64,000 nucleotides of DNA, from assembly GCA_022828595.1 (NCBI GenBank), contig JAKGHH010000001.1, forward strand, positions 118,866,999 through 118,930,998. The letters run 5' to 3'. Numbering within the stretch: position 1 is the stretch's first letter; every line of letters begins with the position of its first letter. Under the pieces are notes generated by a model. It was not told the DNA's origin and searched no databases. It worked only from the letters and a program-made list of their open reading frames with translations. A program made the position numbers and the translations under genes. Below are positions 12,401 through 23,726 of the stretch, piece after piece. Source of the DNA: Nelumbo lutea. Its lineage: Eukaryota > Streptophyta > Magnoliopsida > Proteales > Nelumbonaceae.

Positions 12401-13636
12401 CAAATAAACAAGAAGCATGAGGTTCAGAACAAGATGGATCTAGCGATCCCACTGCCTCCTCTTCTGTAGTGAGTCAAATGGATATTCACATAAATATGGG
12501 AAGCATTCTGCAAAGGAGTAGTCAAAGAAAAGAAAGAAGGGAAAGAATAGAAAGAAGTCTATAAGAATGGTTATTATCTGTAACATTAATTACATCACTT
12601 CCAAAAAAATGAGAAGGACAAAGGATGATACATCTAATGAGTCATCTTCAACTGAAGATGAATTTATTGATGGAGATTCCCTTAAACAAAAAGTAGAGGA
12701 TGCAGTTGGGTCTTTGGAGAAAAACATCACAAGGCAAATTCACATCATCATAAAAAGAGAGGTGAGGACAAGCATTCCACCATTACAAATGGATCAAATA
12801 GTGTGGTTAGTCATGATCTTGAGGGTGATGATGATGCATATGTTTCACAGGGATCACAAGTTGACGACAGAGGGTAACTCTTTTGGCACTGAGAAACATA
12901 ATAAGAATGTATTTGTTAATGATTCTTTTATGGTACAGGCTCGATCAATAGTTGATGATAAATATGATTCTCAATGGAGAAAAAATTTAAGCATGGATGT
13001 TGACTTTAGTGTAGCTACTCAGCATGAAAGTAGCACTATAGATCCCCTAAGGGATCAACTTAGAATGTAAGGAACCTATGAGCCAAATGATCTCTACATG
13101 GTGCTTGACCGAGGTTCAGGAGTGGGGTCTGTTGAGGCTTCTTGGACTCCTAAAATAGATTATGGAAGTGATATTTCATTTTCTAAAAATGAAAAGAGAC
13201 AGTCTGGTACTGAAATAAATGGTTATGACAAGGATGACCCCTGTAATGAAAGCACCGAGAGTGGAAGTCCAAAAACAAAAGGCATATTGAAATAAGTGAA
13301 GTCTAAAAACATGTGTGGATCTCTTAAAAAGACCAGACCTGAAAGTATATCAAGAACCAAGAAATCGTCCATTATAAGCAAATCTACAATTCAAAAGAGT
13401 AAACAAGAGAAGGTATTAAATGGTTACTTCTTTTTAGGAGAACATGGAAATAATTACTAATTAAATTCATCTTTTTCTATTGATGCTCATTTGCTTTTTT
13501 TTACCTTGCTTCAATCTCAAAAATCAATTTCTCTTAAATACAGGAGGAAGAAAATAGGAAGAGAATGGAGGAATTGCTACTTCAACGTCAAAAGAGAATT
13601 GTTGAAAGAAGTGCAACTAATGGTTTTCCTTCATAA
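12400..13636 (+). pseudogene. COP1-interacting-protein-7-like gene fragment
   Basis: The plus strand carries conserved-looking blocks of a CIP7-like plant protein. In order: SNESSSTEDEFIDGDSLKQK; NDSFMVQARSIVDDKYDSQW; EPNDLYMVLDRGSGVG; ASWTPKIDYGSDISFSKNEK; then RPESISRTKKSSIISKSTIQ ending KSKQEK at 13412. A GT donor (13413-13414) and an AG acceptor (13542-13543) bound a 131-base intron. The next exon begins EEENRKRMEELLLQRQKRIV and stops at 13634-13636. Stops after LRM (near 13066) and after GILK (near 13293), plus a frameshift near 12790, show it is dead. The kept intron means a DNA-level copy rather than a retrocopy. CIP7 relatives act in light signalling; the protein match is from memory. 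Confidence 0.65.
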
Positions 13637-15600
13637 ACATCTGAAATTTTCTAGAATTGGGTTAGAGGTAATGATTCATAGAGACAAATCAAGCTTGGTG
13701 AATCAGGTTGTCAGTACCATATATAGTATGGCTCATCCAATTAAGGGGAATGGAGAAATAATAACCACATTGAGAAAAATTGTCATGGTCCAACTTGATG
13801 AACTCCCAGTTACAATTGTAACCGATCTATTTGATGCCAAAAGTTGAAGTTCTTGTCATAGGTTATTGACCTGCAAAAGTGTGCATTATATCATTATCTC
13901 TACTCTAGTATGTCATTTCCAACTATTTGTAGTTGGAGAGGAAGGTGATCAAGCTTCAATCCAAGTGATAATCGCACTTTCATAGCAAGGGTACAATGCA
14001 TAATTATCAGTTTGATACACCAAGTATGTTTTAGCAAAATATGTAAATGATTTTAAAGATAATTTTCATTATCCTATACCCCAAACTACTCATGTTCCTT
14101 TGAGAGATTTGATTCTTATTATCAAGGGAGGAAAATATTTCAAGTTAGAAGGTAGACAGTAGACTTCATTTGGCTTGTTTGAGAGAGAAGGTACTTTGTC
14201 GATTTCAACATTTTTCAAAACCTAATTCAATTCTTGATATTCTTTCAGTGAATACCTAATATTCATACAATCTCAATGGATAGAACGGTTTAGGAAACTT
14301 TTTCAAGAATCATCCAAGTCTATGACATAAATGACCCAATCATAGAACTGCACTTTCCAGCATGTCCCTAGACAAATACCCAAACCAAATTAAATATCAT
14401 TTACAACTATAGTAAAATACTTCAAATAATTCAAGTATGAGGTAGATAGGTTTCGCCATGGTTCTATAGTTAAAAGAAAAATGCATAATTAAGCCATATT
14501 GAAGAAAATTTAGAAGCAGAATGTCAACCTACACAAGAAGTGAATCATTTTGCGGCTTTGCCTTTAATGAAGGAGATTCATCTCACTGAAGTTGCTTCCA
14601 AACAATCTGGTTAAAAATGCTAATCGCAGAACTACAACATTTAGAATGATTTACCACTGAGCAGTTTAAAAATAAAAAGAGAAAGTAGTTGGAGAGCAAA
14701 GTTCTTGTTCATTATTAGTTTCATATAATAGAAAATTGTAATCATAAATAATGTGAAATGAAGAGTCTTGAGAGAACATAAGAGATTGTGCATGAAAATA
14801 TCTATTATAAATTGAACAGTTATGAATTCTCTTTTCATTTTGATAGTCAAAACATGAACTGCCTTTGCCATGGAGGGCAGAATACTATTATTTACCTTTC
14901 TTCTCTTAATGAAATTATTAATTAATAGAAGAAAGGGGTACAATTCTTTCTCAGCCACTCACATTTAATTCCTTGAATGTAAATTCAACCAAACCTATTT
15001 GAAGTGAAGCCTAATCAGGAAGTAGATTGATTGTTTACATGTAGATTCCTACTTCCTAAAAAACGTAGAAGCTAATTCCTAAAAAGAACCTATTTCAAAG
15101 TGTAGAGATCCAGAAGTTGGTGTGAACCAAGATTAATTTGATCATGTAGAAGCTTCATTACTAGAGATTAAAGATCATGGAGAACAACAAAAGAGGATAA
15201 GAAAGCCAGAGATCAGAAATGAAAATATGACAACAATAGGCCAACATTAATGATCTTATAGGGACTGATTCTATAAAAGCTTCATTACGAGTTCAATAAA
15301 CCACTAAAGCATCGATTATCCCATAGCAACACAAATATCAAAATAATGAATCCAAGCGCTACTACAATGTAGAGAGACTATGCCGATGAAGAGATTTACC
15401 AGAATCAATGTGGATGATGGACGAAAACGAGAAGGATCTTTAAAAGACAGTGAGAAACTACTGAAAACCTGAGTGAAAATGTGGTGAATATCATCTTTGT
15501 GATGGTTGGAGAACAGGGGTGACAAATCTTTAGAAAACGGACGCCAACGAAAAGAAAGAAGGGGAGGAAGTAAATAGAAAGAGGAGAAGGAGGTGGAGAA
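13637..15600. other. Unassigned region downstream of CIP7-like fragment
   Basis: Short reading frames only (for example 13491-13847 plus, 14641-14958 minus), none recognised. I see no clear repeat boundary. Confidence 0.4.
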
Positions 15601-15879
15601 TGTATCAGTCTCGATGCTTCTCAGTTCAATTGTTGGGGTAGAGAGTTCGAACTTTGAGTCAAATTTTTGTCAAAATGTCGGGAAACTGAGAAGCCCAAAT
15701 TAACAAGCTTGGCTTTGAGCTTCTCAGATCTTAGACCATTTTGATCTTTTTAAGGTCTTTATTGACATCTTCTTTTAGTCTAATAAGCTTTCAATAGCCA
15801 AACGAAAAAAGACCAATTTTGGTCTATTAGGCTTCTAAAAGCCCAAAAGATCTTTTAAGAAGACTTGCCAAACAAGGCC
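15601..15879. repeat. Possible right terminal repeat of a large element
   Basis: The right end CAAGGCC preceded by AAGACTTGCC reads, on the complement, GGCCTTGTTTGGCAAGTCTT then CTTAAAAGATCTT. This resembles GGTGGTGTTTGTAAGTCTTT at 7137 on the plus strand. The pair would enclose the Harbinger remnant and the CIP7-like fragment. Confidence 0.4.
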
Positions 15880-17110
15880 TTGTATGACAATGTTCATATC
15901 TGTTTATATTCTTTTAGAAATTATTGTTCTAAAACAAAAATTTTATTTCTTTCTCTTTAGGAGTAACAAATACGTTTAGAAAATTATTATTCGAGAACAA
16001 TTTTTTGTTTTATAGGAACAAAAATAGCATTTCAATAATGAAACTATTTCTTAACATCAATTTTGCAAATCCACCCACATTAAGCCTAAATTTAACCATA
16101 AAAAACACATATCATTGTCATAGCGATGTCTTCATATTATCACTACCTAATCCTTTATCACTTGAGGATTAAAACAAAACATACAAGCAATAAAATAAAA
16201 GCCCAACATGCCATGATGCAATAGCACCCACAAGTAGTAATGGCTTCAACTTGATCCCTTATTTCATGCAACTGTTTCTTTTTGCACTTCAACAATTGGC
16301 ATAACATATAACCATTGATGGGATTAGAGAAGAAACCACACCCATTCATAACCAAAGTGCCATTTTACTAGTCAATGTTACACTACCCATTTACTAAGCC
16401 ATGCAAAATAAACGGAAATCAAAATTATATCCTAGGCGATCCTATTGAATCATCTATTTGATTTGCAATTTCTCAATTTTGTGGTGGAAGCAAAAATGAT
16501 TTTAGGTGAATTTGGTCGGAAAAAAAGGTGAGTTTAAAATAAAGCACACAATACAAAACCAAGTATAGTGACGAAACAACATGCATGTTGGTGCATTCCT
16601 GGATGAAAATATTGCCGGTGCTTTCAACCGTTCGCTCATTTTCTGGTTGGAGCCAAGGGAGTCTTTCCTTCCTCTGAGATTTGCAGCGACAAGTTGGAGG
16701 TGTTTACTGTTGAAGGGCTTCTTTCTATCTCTTAGTGTGAAATACCCAAAATACCTATTCTCTCACATGGGAGACGTTAACACATGTTTGTTAATAGGGG
16801 TTAACGTTGTGGGAACCACAAGGAACACGTTCTTTGGGAGTGTCGATTTTTTCACTGCGCGTTCTTTGGTGTAGTTCTCACGCAAGAACACCTTTTTTTT
16901 GTTTTTATTATACCAAATGTGCTTGTGCTCCATGAGAACACCGAGAACGCGCGAAACATTCTCACAGAACATTGCTAAACAGGGCCTTAATATTTCTAAC
17001 AATTGACATCGCTGTTAGATGCTAATGAAAAAAAATGAAATGTCTAATTTATTCTCCATTACTCCTCAAATTTTCAAAATAAAACCCAAAGGAAGCAAAT
17101 CGTTGTTCCA
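15880..17110. other. Intergenic, few landmarks
   Basis: No gene recognised. A likely MITE right end (CAGGGCCTTAA) lies near 16980, preceded by paired GTTCTC/GAGAAC motifs from about 16800. Its left end was not fixed. Confidence 0.35.
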
Positions 17111-17235
17111 TCTTTGTCTTCGTTCCCATCTCCATCTTCATTTTCGTTTTCTGTCTCTATTTCTGTCTCCATCTCCATTTTTTGTTTCCATTTTCGATTT
17201 CATCTCAATTTCCATTTTCCGTCCCCGTCTCCATA
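17110..17235. repeat. Pyrimidine-rich simple sequence
   Basis: Imperfect repeats of CCATCTCCATCTTC and GTCTCTATTTC-like units. The open frame across it (17019-17354) is a composition artefact. Confidence 0.7.
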
Positions 17236-18107
17236 ATGTCGGCCCTCATACGGATCCAATGAGGGATGGGCCTATTATGCCTCATCTTCTTGGCGGCTTC
17301 TTGATTCTAAACGTTTTGTGTGACGTTAGGGTAAACTCTACGGCGAAAGCCTAGAAAAAGCAAGAAAACCCTCATCTTGCCTTCTTATATTTGAAGCCTA
17401 ATTGCAAAAAAAAAAATCAGTTTTTTTGTTGCTTATATCATTTATTCTTTCTTGAGTAGAATGAGCATCAGAGGCTTGATGCTACCTTACCTTTTTTTTT
17501 ACACAGTTGTTAATCCATGACACAACATTTTCTTACACAATCAGTGAGTTCACTTCAATCTCTTTAGCCTCACCTTTTCTTACACAGTTGGTGCTTTTGA
17601 TCCTTACACCCATAATTTATTAATTCATGACATGCTGAATCGAACCAGGGTGACTTTAAAAAACTTGTAGCCTCGTTCACTTTTCAATAAGTTACTTACC
17701 CAGGTAAATGCAGTTACCTGGGTAAGTTTTTCCTGGAAAAACACTTATCCGGGTAAGTACATTTACCCATGTTCGTTTATTTCTCATGCAAATAAGGCAG
17801 TGACCACTTTAACCATAAAATTCACTATTAAAAAGGGCATTTTTGTCCCATTCAAGTGTTGGCAACTTTCCACCTAGGAGATGGGTACCATTTACCTAGG
17901 TAAGTGATACATAGGAAAATAAATTTGCCCTGGTCCCTACATAAATCTGAAAAAAGAACATGTGATTCTTGTTTAATGGGAACCAAAATCCCATTGACCA
18001 ACTTTCCCCCATCTCAAAATCCAAAAAAAAAAAAAGAACACCCTCCTAGAGAGAATAAGTGATACTAAAATGTTATGAGTATTTGATGTTGGTTGGTTCG
18101 GTTGTAA

Positions 18108-18372
18108 GGCTGTGTTTGGTTGTAAGGCAATTTTATTTGCACTAGTACAAATGTACGGGAGTGCAAATTAAAAAAAATGCAAATTCTCATTGAATTTGAT
18201 TTGGGTTTTACTTTATTCTACTTCATGTCTTGATTTACTTTATTTGTACTACAATCAAAGAAAATAAGCTAAAATTTGAAACAAAAATAAATAAGAATTT
18301 ACACTCAAATCATTTGCACTGCCATAGTTTTGCATCAGTGCAAAATTGTTTGCATTGCAACCAAATACAACC
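18108..18372. mobile_element. Tourist-like MITE with TAA target duplication
   Basis: Inverted ends GGCTGTGTTTGGTTGTAAGG and GCAACCAAATACAACC, flanked on both sides by TAA (18105-18107 and 18373-18375). About 265 bases, noncoding. The 3-bp TAA/TTA target is diagnostic of PIF/Harbinger-derived MITEs. Confidence 0.85.
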
Positions 18373-18469
18373 TAAATAATGAAACCTCCCCTCACTTTTT
18401 AAAATACTAATAATTCCCCTGTCTTTGTTATATCCAACAAAATCATTAAAAAGCTTTTTTTGTCCTTTA

Positions 18470-18846
18470 TGTTGCATTTGGAAACGATGCAAATGGAGTG
18501 TAAATCCCAGTTCAGGGTAAATTTGCACTCTGGTTCACTTTTGCCTATGTTTGGCAACATTTACATTTATTCATTGACAAATAACAGACCAATGCATTCA
18601 CATTGATAATAAGATGTAAAAGTACATCTATAAAAAGTAAGTAAATTTGCATTCAAGTTGGCTTTTGAATAAAAAGAATATATGCTTTATTGAAATTCAT
18701 GTTTGCATCCATTACAACTAAAAGACTATTTGGTAAGAAGGTAAATTTGTTAGTGCAAAACTAACCCAACTTTGCAATTTATATAAACCATTTTTCACTC
18801 TACATATTTGCATTCACACTTATTTGCATAGTTTCCAAATGCAGCC
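18470..18846. mobile_element. Tourist-like MITE, GCATTTGGAAAC family copy 1
   Basis: The left end TGTTGCATTTGGAAACGATG mirrors the right end CATAGTTTCCAAATGCAGCC. The flanks are TTA and TAA, a 3-bp target with one change. Same family and same order of internal motifs as 60898-61275. Confidence 0.75.
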
Positions 18847-19073
18847 TAAAATAAGGAATGCCATTACTTATATAATAATAATACACCAACAAAGCTCAAG
18901 ACAAGTCAAGAAGTTTATGTCCTATCAATAACTGAAGTTGAAGTGGAAAAAATGTAATTGTTATTACTTGTAGATAATGTGTATATCAAAAATAAAATAA
19001 AATAAATGAGAAGAAAAAATATTCCAATAGAATTGGAACAGGAAAAGGACTTGGGTGAAAGTAATAAAAAGTT

Positions 19074-21009
19074 TGGAAAATTCCCGATAGGTACTTTGTA
19101 CTTTAGGCTGAGTGCCAATTTAGTATCCAAACTTTCAAAATGTGACAATTTAGTACCTACCGTTAACCAGCCGTTAAATGTCATGGGAAAAGACAAAAAT
19201 GCCCTTCAAGTATCATCAATTTTTCTTTATCAACCATCAACAACATCCATCACAAGAAAAGGGCGCAACAATCTAGTACCCATCCATGCATTTAATTAAA
19301 AAATAATCACAAAAAAAACACTTCTGCTAAACGTTAACGATAGAAATTTTAAGCTTTTGTCAAATTTCTTTCAAATGCAACATCAATGGTCCATTAAGCT
19401 TCTCTCTCTTTTATTTATTTATTTAACTAGATTTCATCTTGTATTTCTCGATTCAAAAGTAGAAGTTATTTTTTATTTATTTTGTTGCGTCCGCCATGAA
19501 AATGGTTTTCCATCTTCCATTTGATTATCCTCTTGATAAACAAACCAAAGATAAAGAGAAAGAGGATGGAGCTGCTCCCAGAGGGTGCAAACCAGAAGAA
19601 TAAGTTATGGATGTTAAAATCGCAAACCCTTCCCGTCCTTTTCTTCTTTTTCATCCTTACTACCAATTGTAGAAGATAAGGAGTTATCTTTTTGGTCAGT
19701 TCTTTTGCTTCCCTACCTCCCTATTGTCTCTCGTCCTATTTGTGCCTCTAGCCTACAACGACGCCATCATTTTCTATCTACACGTCCCTTTTCTGACCAA
19801 AATTTCGTCATAATCTACTAACTTTACACCTGAATATGCAATAGGACAAACAACACGAAAATGGTCGTCTTCGTCTTCCTTATCCTCCTCATTCATGTAT
19901 GCTATCAAGGAGGAAACCCCACCTTCTAAACCAAAGGGACATTTTCCCCCTTTGCAGGAACAGGAGTCTTCAGTTCTTCCATGGAACTCTTCTTCGACTT
20001 AGAGATCAAGGTGGCACAAAAAGAATGAGTTGATGTTTAAGATTTTGCAGCCTACTGCCCCATCAAGGCAAATTTCTATAAGAGTACACGAGTTCTTTCA
20101 TGGGTCACATTCGAATTCTTCCTGCAAGGTACAACTTTTCATGACTTGGATTTCTACTTTGGAGTCGTCCGGTTATAGGGAATTGTTTTCAATATAGTCT
20201 TTTTAAACCAATGATTCTGAGTCACGGCAATTTCCCCTGATTTCAACTATATCTTCAAGAATATGTCTACAAAGATTTGGTTCAATCTTTTAAAGAAGGG
20301 GAGTGTAGATCTTGGGAAAGTTTCCCTTGGTTAGAACCTCTTGAATTTACTTAGTCTGACACTCCTGTACAAATTTGGTGGAATTTATATAGACAATGAT
20401 GTTATAGTCTTGAAGAGCTTCTCCAATTTGAGAAATGTCATAGAAGCACAGACTATCGATCTAAAAATTGGAAATTGGAAATTGGAGTCGCTTGAACAAC
20501 GTTGTTATTGTTTTTGACAAAAAGCATCCACTCTTCAACAAGTTCATCGAGGAATTTGCACTTACCTTTCAAGGGTTGTTTCAAGAGTGAGCGGAAAATC
20601 TGGCTTTAATTTTATTGTGTTTCCACTGCCAGCATTTTATCCAATTGATTGGAATAGGGTTCAAAGCCTCTTTCATGGACCCCAGGATGCTGCCCATTTG
20701 AAATGGTTGTCTTTAAAGCTCAAGCACATTCATAGGGAAAGTTTTGTTGTTCACTTATGGAATAAGCAAAGTAGGAAGATGAAGGTTGAAGATGATGAAC
20801 AATGTGTTCTACTTTCAAGGGTAATTTTGACATTTTCAAGTCTTAAATCACACATGAGGTCACATGATATACAAAACTAACGGTCCACTAAGGCTAGATA
20901 CTATATTGTCGCATTTCGAAAGTTTGGGTATTAGATTGTCACGTTTTAAAATTCGGATACTAAATTGGCACTCGGCCTAAAGTAAAGGGTACCTATCAGG
21001 AATTTTCCC
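19074..21009. mobile_element. Pack-MULE: Mutator-like element carrying a glycosyltransferase gene
   Basis: Long terminal inverted repeats of about 90-125 bases. The left (19075 on) starts GGAAAATTCCCGATAGGTAC; the complement of the right end (from 21008) starts GGAAAATTCCTGATAGGTAC. Both continue through AGTGCCAATTTAGTATCC. The flanks TAAAAAGTT (19065-19073) and TAAAAAGTA (21010-21018) match at 8 of 9 bases, the 9-bp target duplication expected of Mutator elements. The interior contains no transposase but a broken host-type gene (about 19930-20850). The right TIR carries an extra internal repeat of about 36 bases. Confidence 0.88.
19930..20850 (+). pseudogene. Alpha-1,4-glycosyltransferase (DXD/Gb3-synthase type) pseudogene
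   Basis: The plus strand shows family blocks in order across three frames: RVHEFFHGSHSNSSCKVQLF; MTWISTLESSGYRELFSI; AISPDFNYIFKNMSTKIWFN; LLYKFGGIYIDNDVIVLKSF, with the DXD-type DND metal-binding motif; SNLRNVIEAQTIDLKIGNWK; FDKKHPLFNKFIEEFALTFQ; FPLPAFYPIDWNRVQSLF; and VVHLWNKQSRKMKVE. This matches the plant alpha-1,4-glycosyltransferase (GT32, Gly_transf_sug plus Gb3_synth) architecture, Golgi enzymes of unknown acceptor. Several frameshifts and stops, including TGA after TFQGLFQE near 20587, make it nonfunctional. It lies wholly between the MULE inverted repeats, so it was probably captured. Family members are largely intronless, so retained introns cannot be used to judge its origin. Confidence 0.85.
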
Positions 21010-21070
21010 TAAAAAGTATTTCAAGCAACCATAATTTAACAATGGATATGACATTAAACATAGTAGAAAG

Positions 21071-21230
21071 GAAAGGTGCCAATTGGCTCAAAATGTAAGG
21101 TCTTTGGCTGATTGTAGCAAAAACTTAAGATCAAATCCCACTTTTACCATGGTTCAAGGATTATGAGTTTGGGGGATGATGGGCCACCCCCACTTGTGTA
21201 GCCTAATGGATAAAAAAAGAAAACACATAA
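21071..21230 (+). mobile_element. tRNA-derived SINE, copy 2
   Basis: The head GAAAGGTGCCAATTGGCTCA and the B-box-like AGATCAAATCCCACTTTTAC line up with the copy at 4481. The tail ends in CCTAATGGATAAAAAAAG. More diverged than copy 1 in box A. Confidence 0.6.
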
Positions 21231-21231
21231 C

Positions 21232-21960
21232 AAATTTGTGAAACAAAATTTATATAATTGATCACATGACTAGGAAAAGGTTTAGATGATAATAAAATTG
21301 ATTCCAATAGAATTGGGTGGGGTTTCATTTTCATCCTTTCAATTTTCTTATGATCCATTTGATTATTTATAAACGAACATATTTTTGTCATGTATTCAAA
21401 ATTAATTATTTATTTTTTTATAAATTCAAAATTCAATTATTTTTTTGGATCCTTGTAGCTAGACATCTGCCTTCGGTCCCTTCCATGGAGTTCGAACCCA
21501 ATGCAAAAAATAGAACCGTACAAATTACAATGTTTGACCTGTTCAATTAGGCCCCTTTTGGTTCATGGGAATAGGGGTTTGAAATCGAAATCTAAATGGG
21601 TTATTCCGATTTCAATTGTTTGGTTGGGTGGAATTAGAATCCCATTTCCATTCTTGCTAGAATGACACTCCCCCATTTAAGGGAATGGCCATTCCTTGCC
21701 CCTCCCTTGAGAATGAAATTCTATTCTTGCGAATTCCAATTTCCATTATCATTCTTGTTTGAACCAAACATACTATGGGAATGGACCATTCTGATTCCAA
21801 TTTCGGAGGATTCCAATTCCGACTATGAACCAAACAAACCCTTAGAATTTTAGCCAATATGGGCCCAAGATCATGATTTCAATAGCTACCATTACTTTTT
21901 TTCATTGGGTATGGTGTTCTATCAATTTATGACCTTAGTCCATTTAACTAGCCCAGTTGC
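21232..21960. repeat. Segmental duplication, left copy (contains a MITE)
   Basis: Shares ordered segments with 22735-23045: ATAATTG...AGATGAT, TTTTGGA(T/C)CC..TTGTA, GAACCCAATGC, ACAATGTTTGACCTGTTC and TTTTAG.CAATATGGGC. The left copy is interrupted by the MITE at 21550-21841. Confidence 0.65.
21550..21841. mobile_element. Tourist-like MITE with TTA target duplication
   Basis: Left end GGCCCCTTTTGGTTCATGGG and right end TATGAACCAAACAAACCC, flanked by TTA at 21547-21549 and 21842-21844. 292 bases, noncoding. The duplicated segment at 22735-23045 supplies an empty site. Confidence 0.85.
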
Positions 21961-21967
21961 TTTCATA

Positions 21968-22657
21968 TAGGGTTATTCACGGGTCGGGTTGGGTCGGTTT
22001 ACTGGAGTTTTCCCAACTAACCCGACATGGTCGGGTTACTTGAGATGGAAACCGAAACCGACCCAATGTTAAGCAAAATCGACCTGGTCAGTTTGAGTCG
22101 GGTTGGGTCGGTTTCGGTTTTGTTGCTGTACAAAAATGACATAGAAGCCTAGAAGGAAATATCTATTCTGAAAACTGAAAATTGAAGATTTTAAGATATT
22201 TTCTAGAAATATATTTAAAAAGTTACAATTAGAATAGAAGACAAAAGTTATCAAGAAAATAGAAAGTCAAACCGTTTTATAGAAAGAATGTTGAAATTTG
22301 TATATTTCAAGAAACTTTCTAAGTTCTAATCTAAATAAAAAATGACACCTAATTCTAATTGTAATTGCCTATTTGGTGTAAAAGACTATAGAAACTAGGA
22401 TAGAGATAACTTAGTTAAATAGGAACTAGAAGACTAGGTTAGGTTGTAATTAGGATTTAGGATAGAGGCAACTTAGTTAAGTAGGAATTAAGTCGGTTCG
22501 GTTTTCACACAAGAAAACCGAAACCGATCCAAACCATCGGTTTATGAATTTGTACAACCCGAAACCGACCGGTGCTTATGAAAACCCGACCAACTCGAGT
22601 TGAGTCGATCCGAGTTGATCAGTTTGGTCGGGTTGGGCCTTCTTATGAACAGCCCTA
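21968..22657. mobile_element. hAT-like nonautonomous element
   Basis: Ends TAGGGTTATTCA and, on the complement, TAGGGCTGTTCA. Flanks CTTTCATA (21960-21967) and ATTTCATA (22658-22665) match at 7 of 8, the 8-bp target size of hAT elements. Many GGGTCGGGTTGGGTCGGTTT-like subterminal repeats. 690 bases, no transposase. Confidence 0.8.
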
Positions 22658-22734
22658 ATTTCATATAATTAGTAGTTGGATACTTGGGTTGATTTAATTG
22701 GTTTGAATTGCTCTTTTAATACACACTATGATTC

Positions 22735-23045
22735 ATGAAAATGTAATCAATCAATATAATTGGGAGAAGGCTTAGATGATGATGATAATGATTTCAAGAG
22801 AATTTTATAGAATGAACATAAATTGATCCTTCAAAATTTAATTATTTCTTTGGACCCCTTGTATTCTGTAACTCTGTCATCTTTCTCTTTCATACACTTT
22901 GAACCCAATGCGAAAATATTTGTATAAATTATAATGTTTGACCTGTTCCATTGGTAATTTTAGTCAATATGGGCTAAAAAGATGTTGTCTTATGATTCAT
23001 TTACTTTTTACTTAGGGTGTGGTGTTACTTTTGTAATCATTGACC
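22735..23045. repeat. Segmental duplication, right copy (empty site)
   Basis: Counterpart of 21232-21960 without the MITE: it reads straight through GACCTGTTCCATTGGTAATT into TTAGTCAATATGGGC. Confidence 0.65.
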
Positions 23046-23726
23046 TCTTTATATAGAGCCATGCATCACATGTTCTTATCATGGAGGTGTTTGGTATTCA
23101 CTTCAGCGCTTTTTCACGCTCTTTCATTTTCATTTTGCGTTCTTAGTTAAGCATTTTCTAGTTGATTCAAGCAATAATGAATGTCTAAGGTTATGTAAGA
23201 ACAACTATTTGAGAAAACATCATTTTGACATTTTTTTACAATACAAAATTTTCACCTTTTTGACTGTGTGGCACCTAATTGTCACCAAATAACAATATAA
23301 AAAACCATAATTACTTTTATCAAATTTCGAGGCATGGATATTGTCTAAGAAAATGACAATGATACCAAACATAACCTATAATTGGGTTGGAATGAGATTT
23401 ATATTTTGCAAGTGTTTGGGACTTGATTTGACTAAACATTAGTGTTTTAAACCGTCGTTCGACTCAACTAGTTGTATTGTTCAAATTATCATCTAGTTGT
23501 GATTTTAATTCAAATTAATCCACATATGCTCTTATTGAAAATATGTTGACTTGATCAACAATCCATTTGACTTTGGGTGGTTGAATCATTGACTCATTAG
23601 ACCCGATCAATGGATTTCAGGTTACAAATTACAATGTATGTTTTTCTTTTATTTTCAAGTTTTTTAATAACACCTATATCAATGCATGTGTATCTATGTA
23701 TATGGGACATTCACAAAATTATGTAC
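23046..23726. other. Intergenic, nothing recognised
   Basis: AT-rich, no reading frame of note and no boundary seen. Confidence 0.4.

Noticed and set aside
14641..14958. 105-codon minus-strand frame
   Set aside because: AT-driven, Phe/Leu/Ile-rich, no homology recognised and no neighbours supporting it.
17019..17354. 111-codon plus-strand frame
   Set aside because: Driven by CCATCTCCATC-type simple sequence; no domain.
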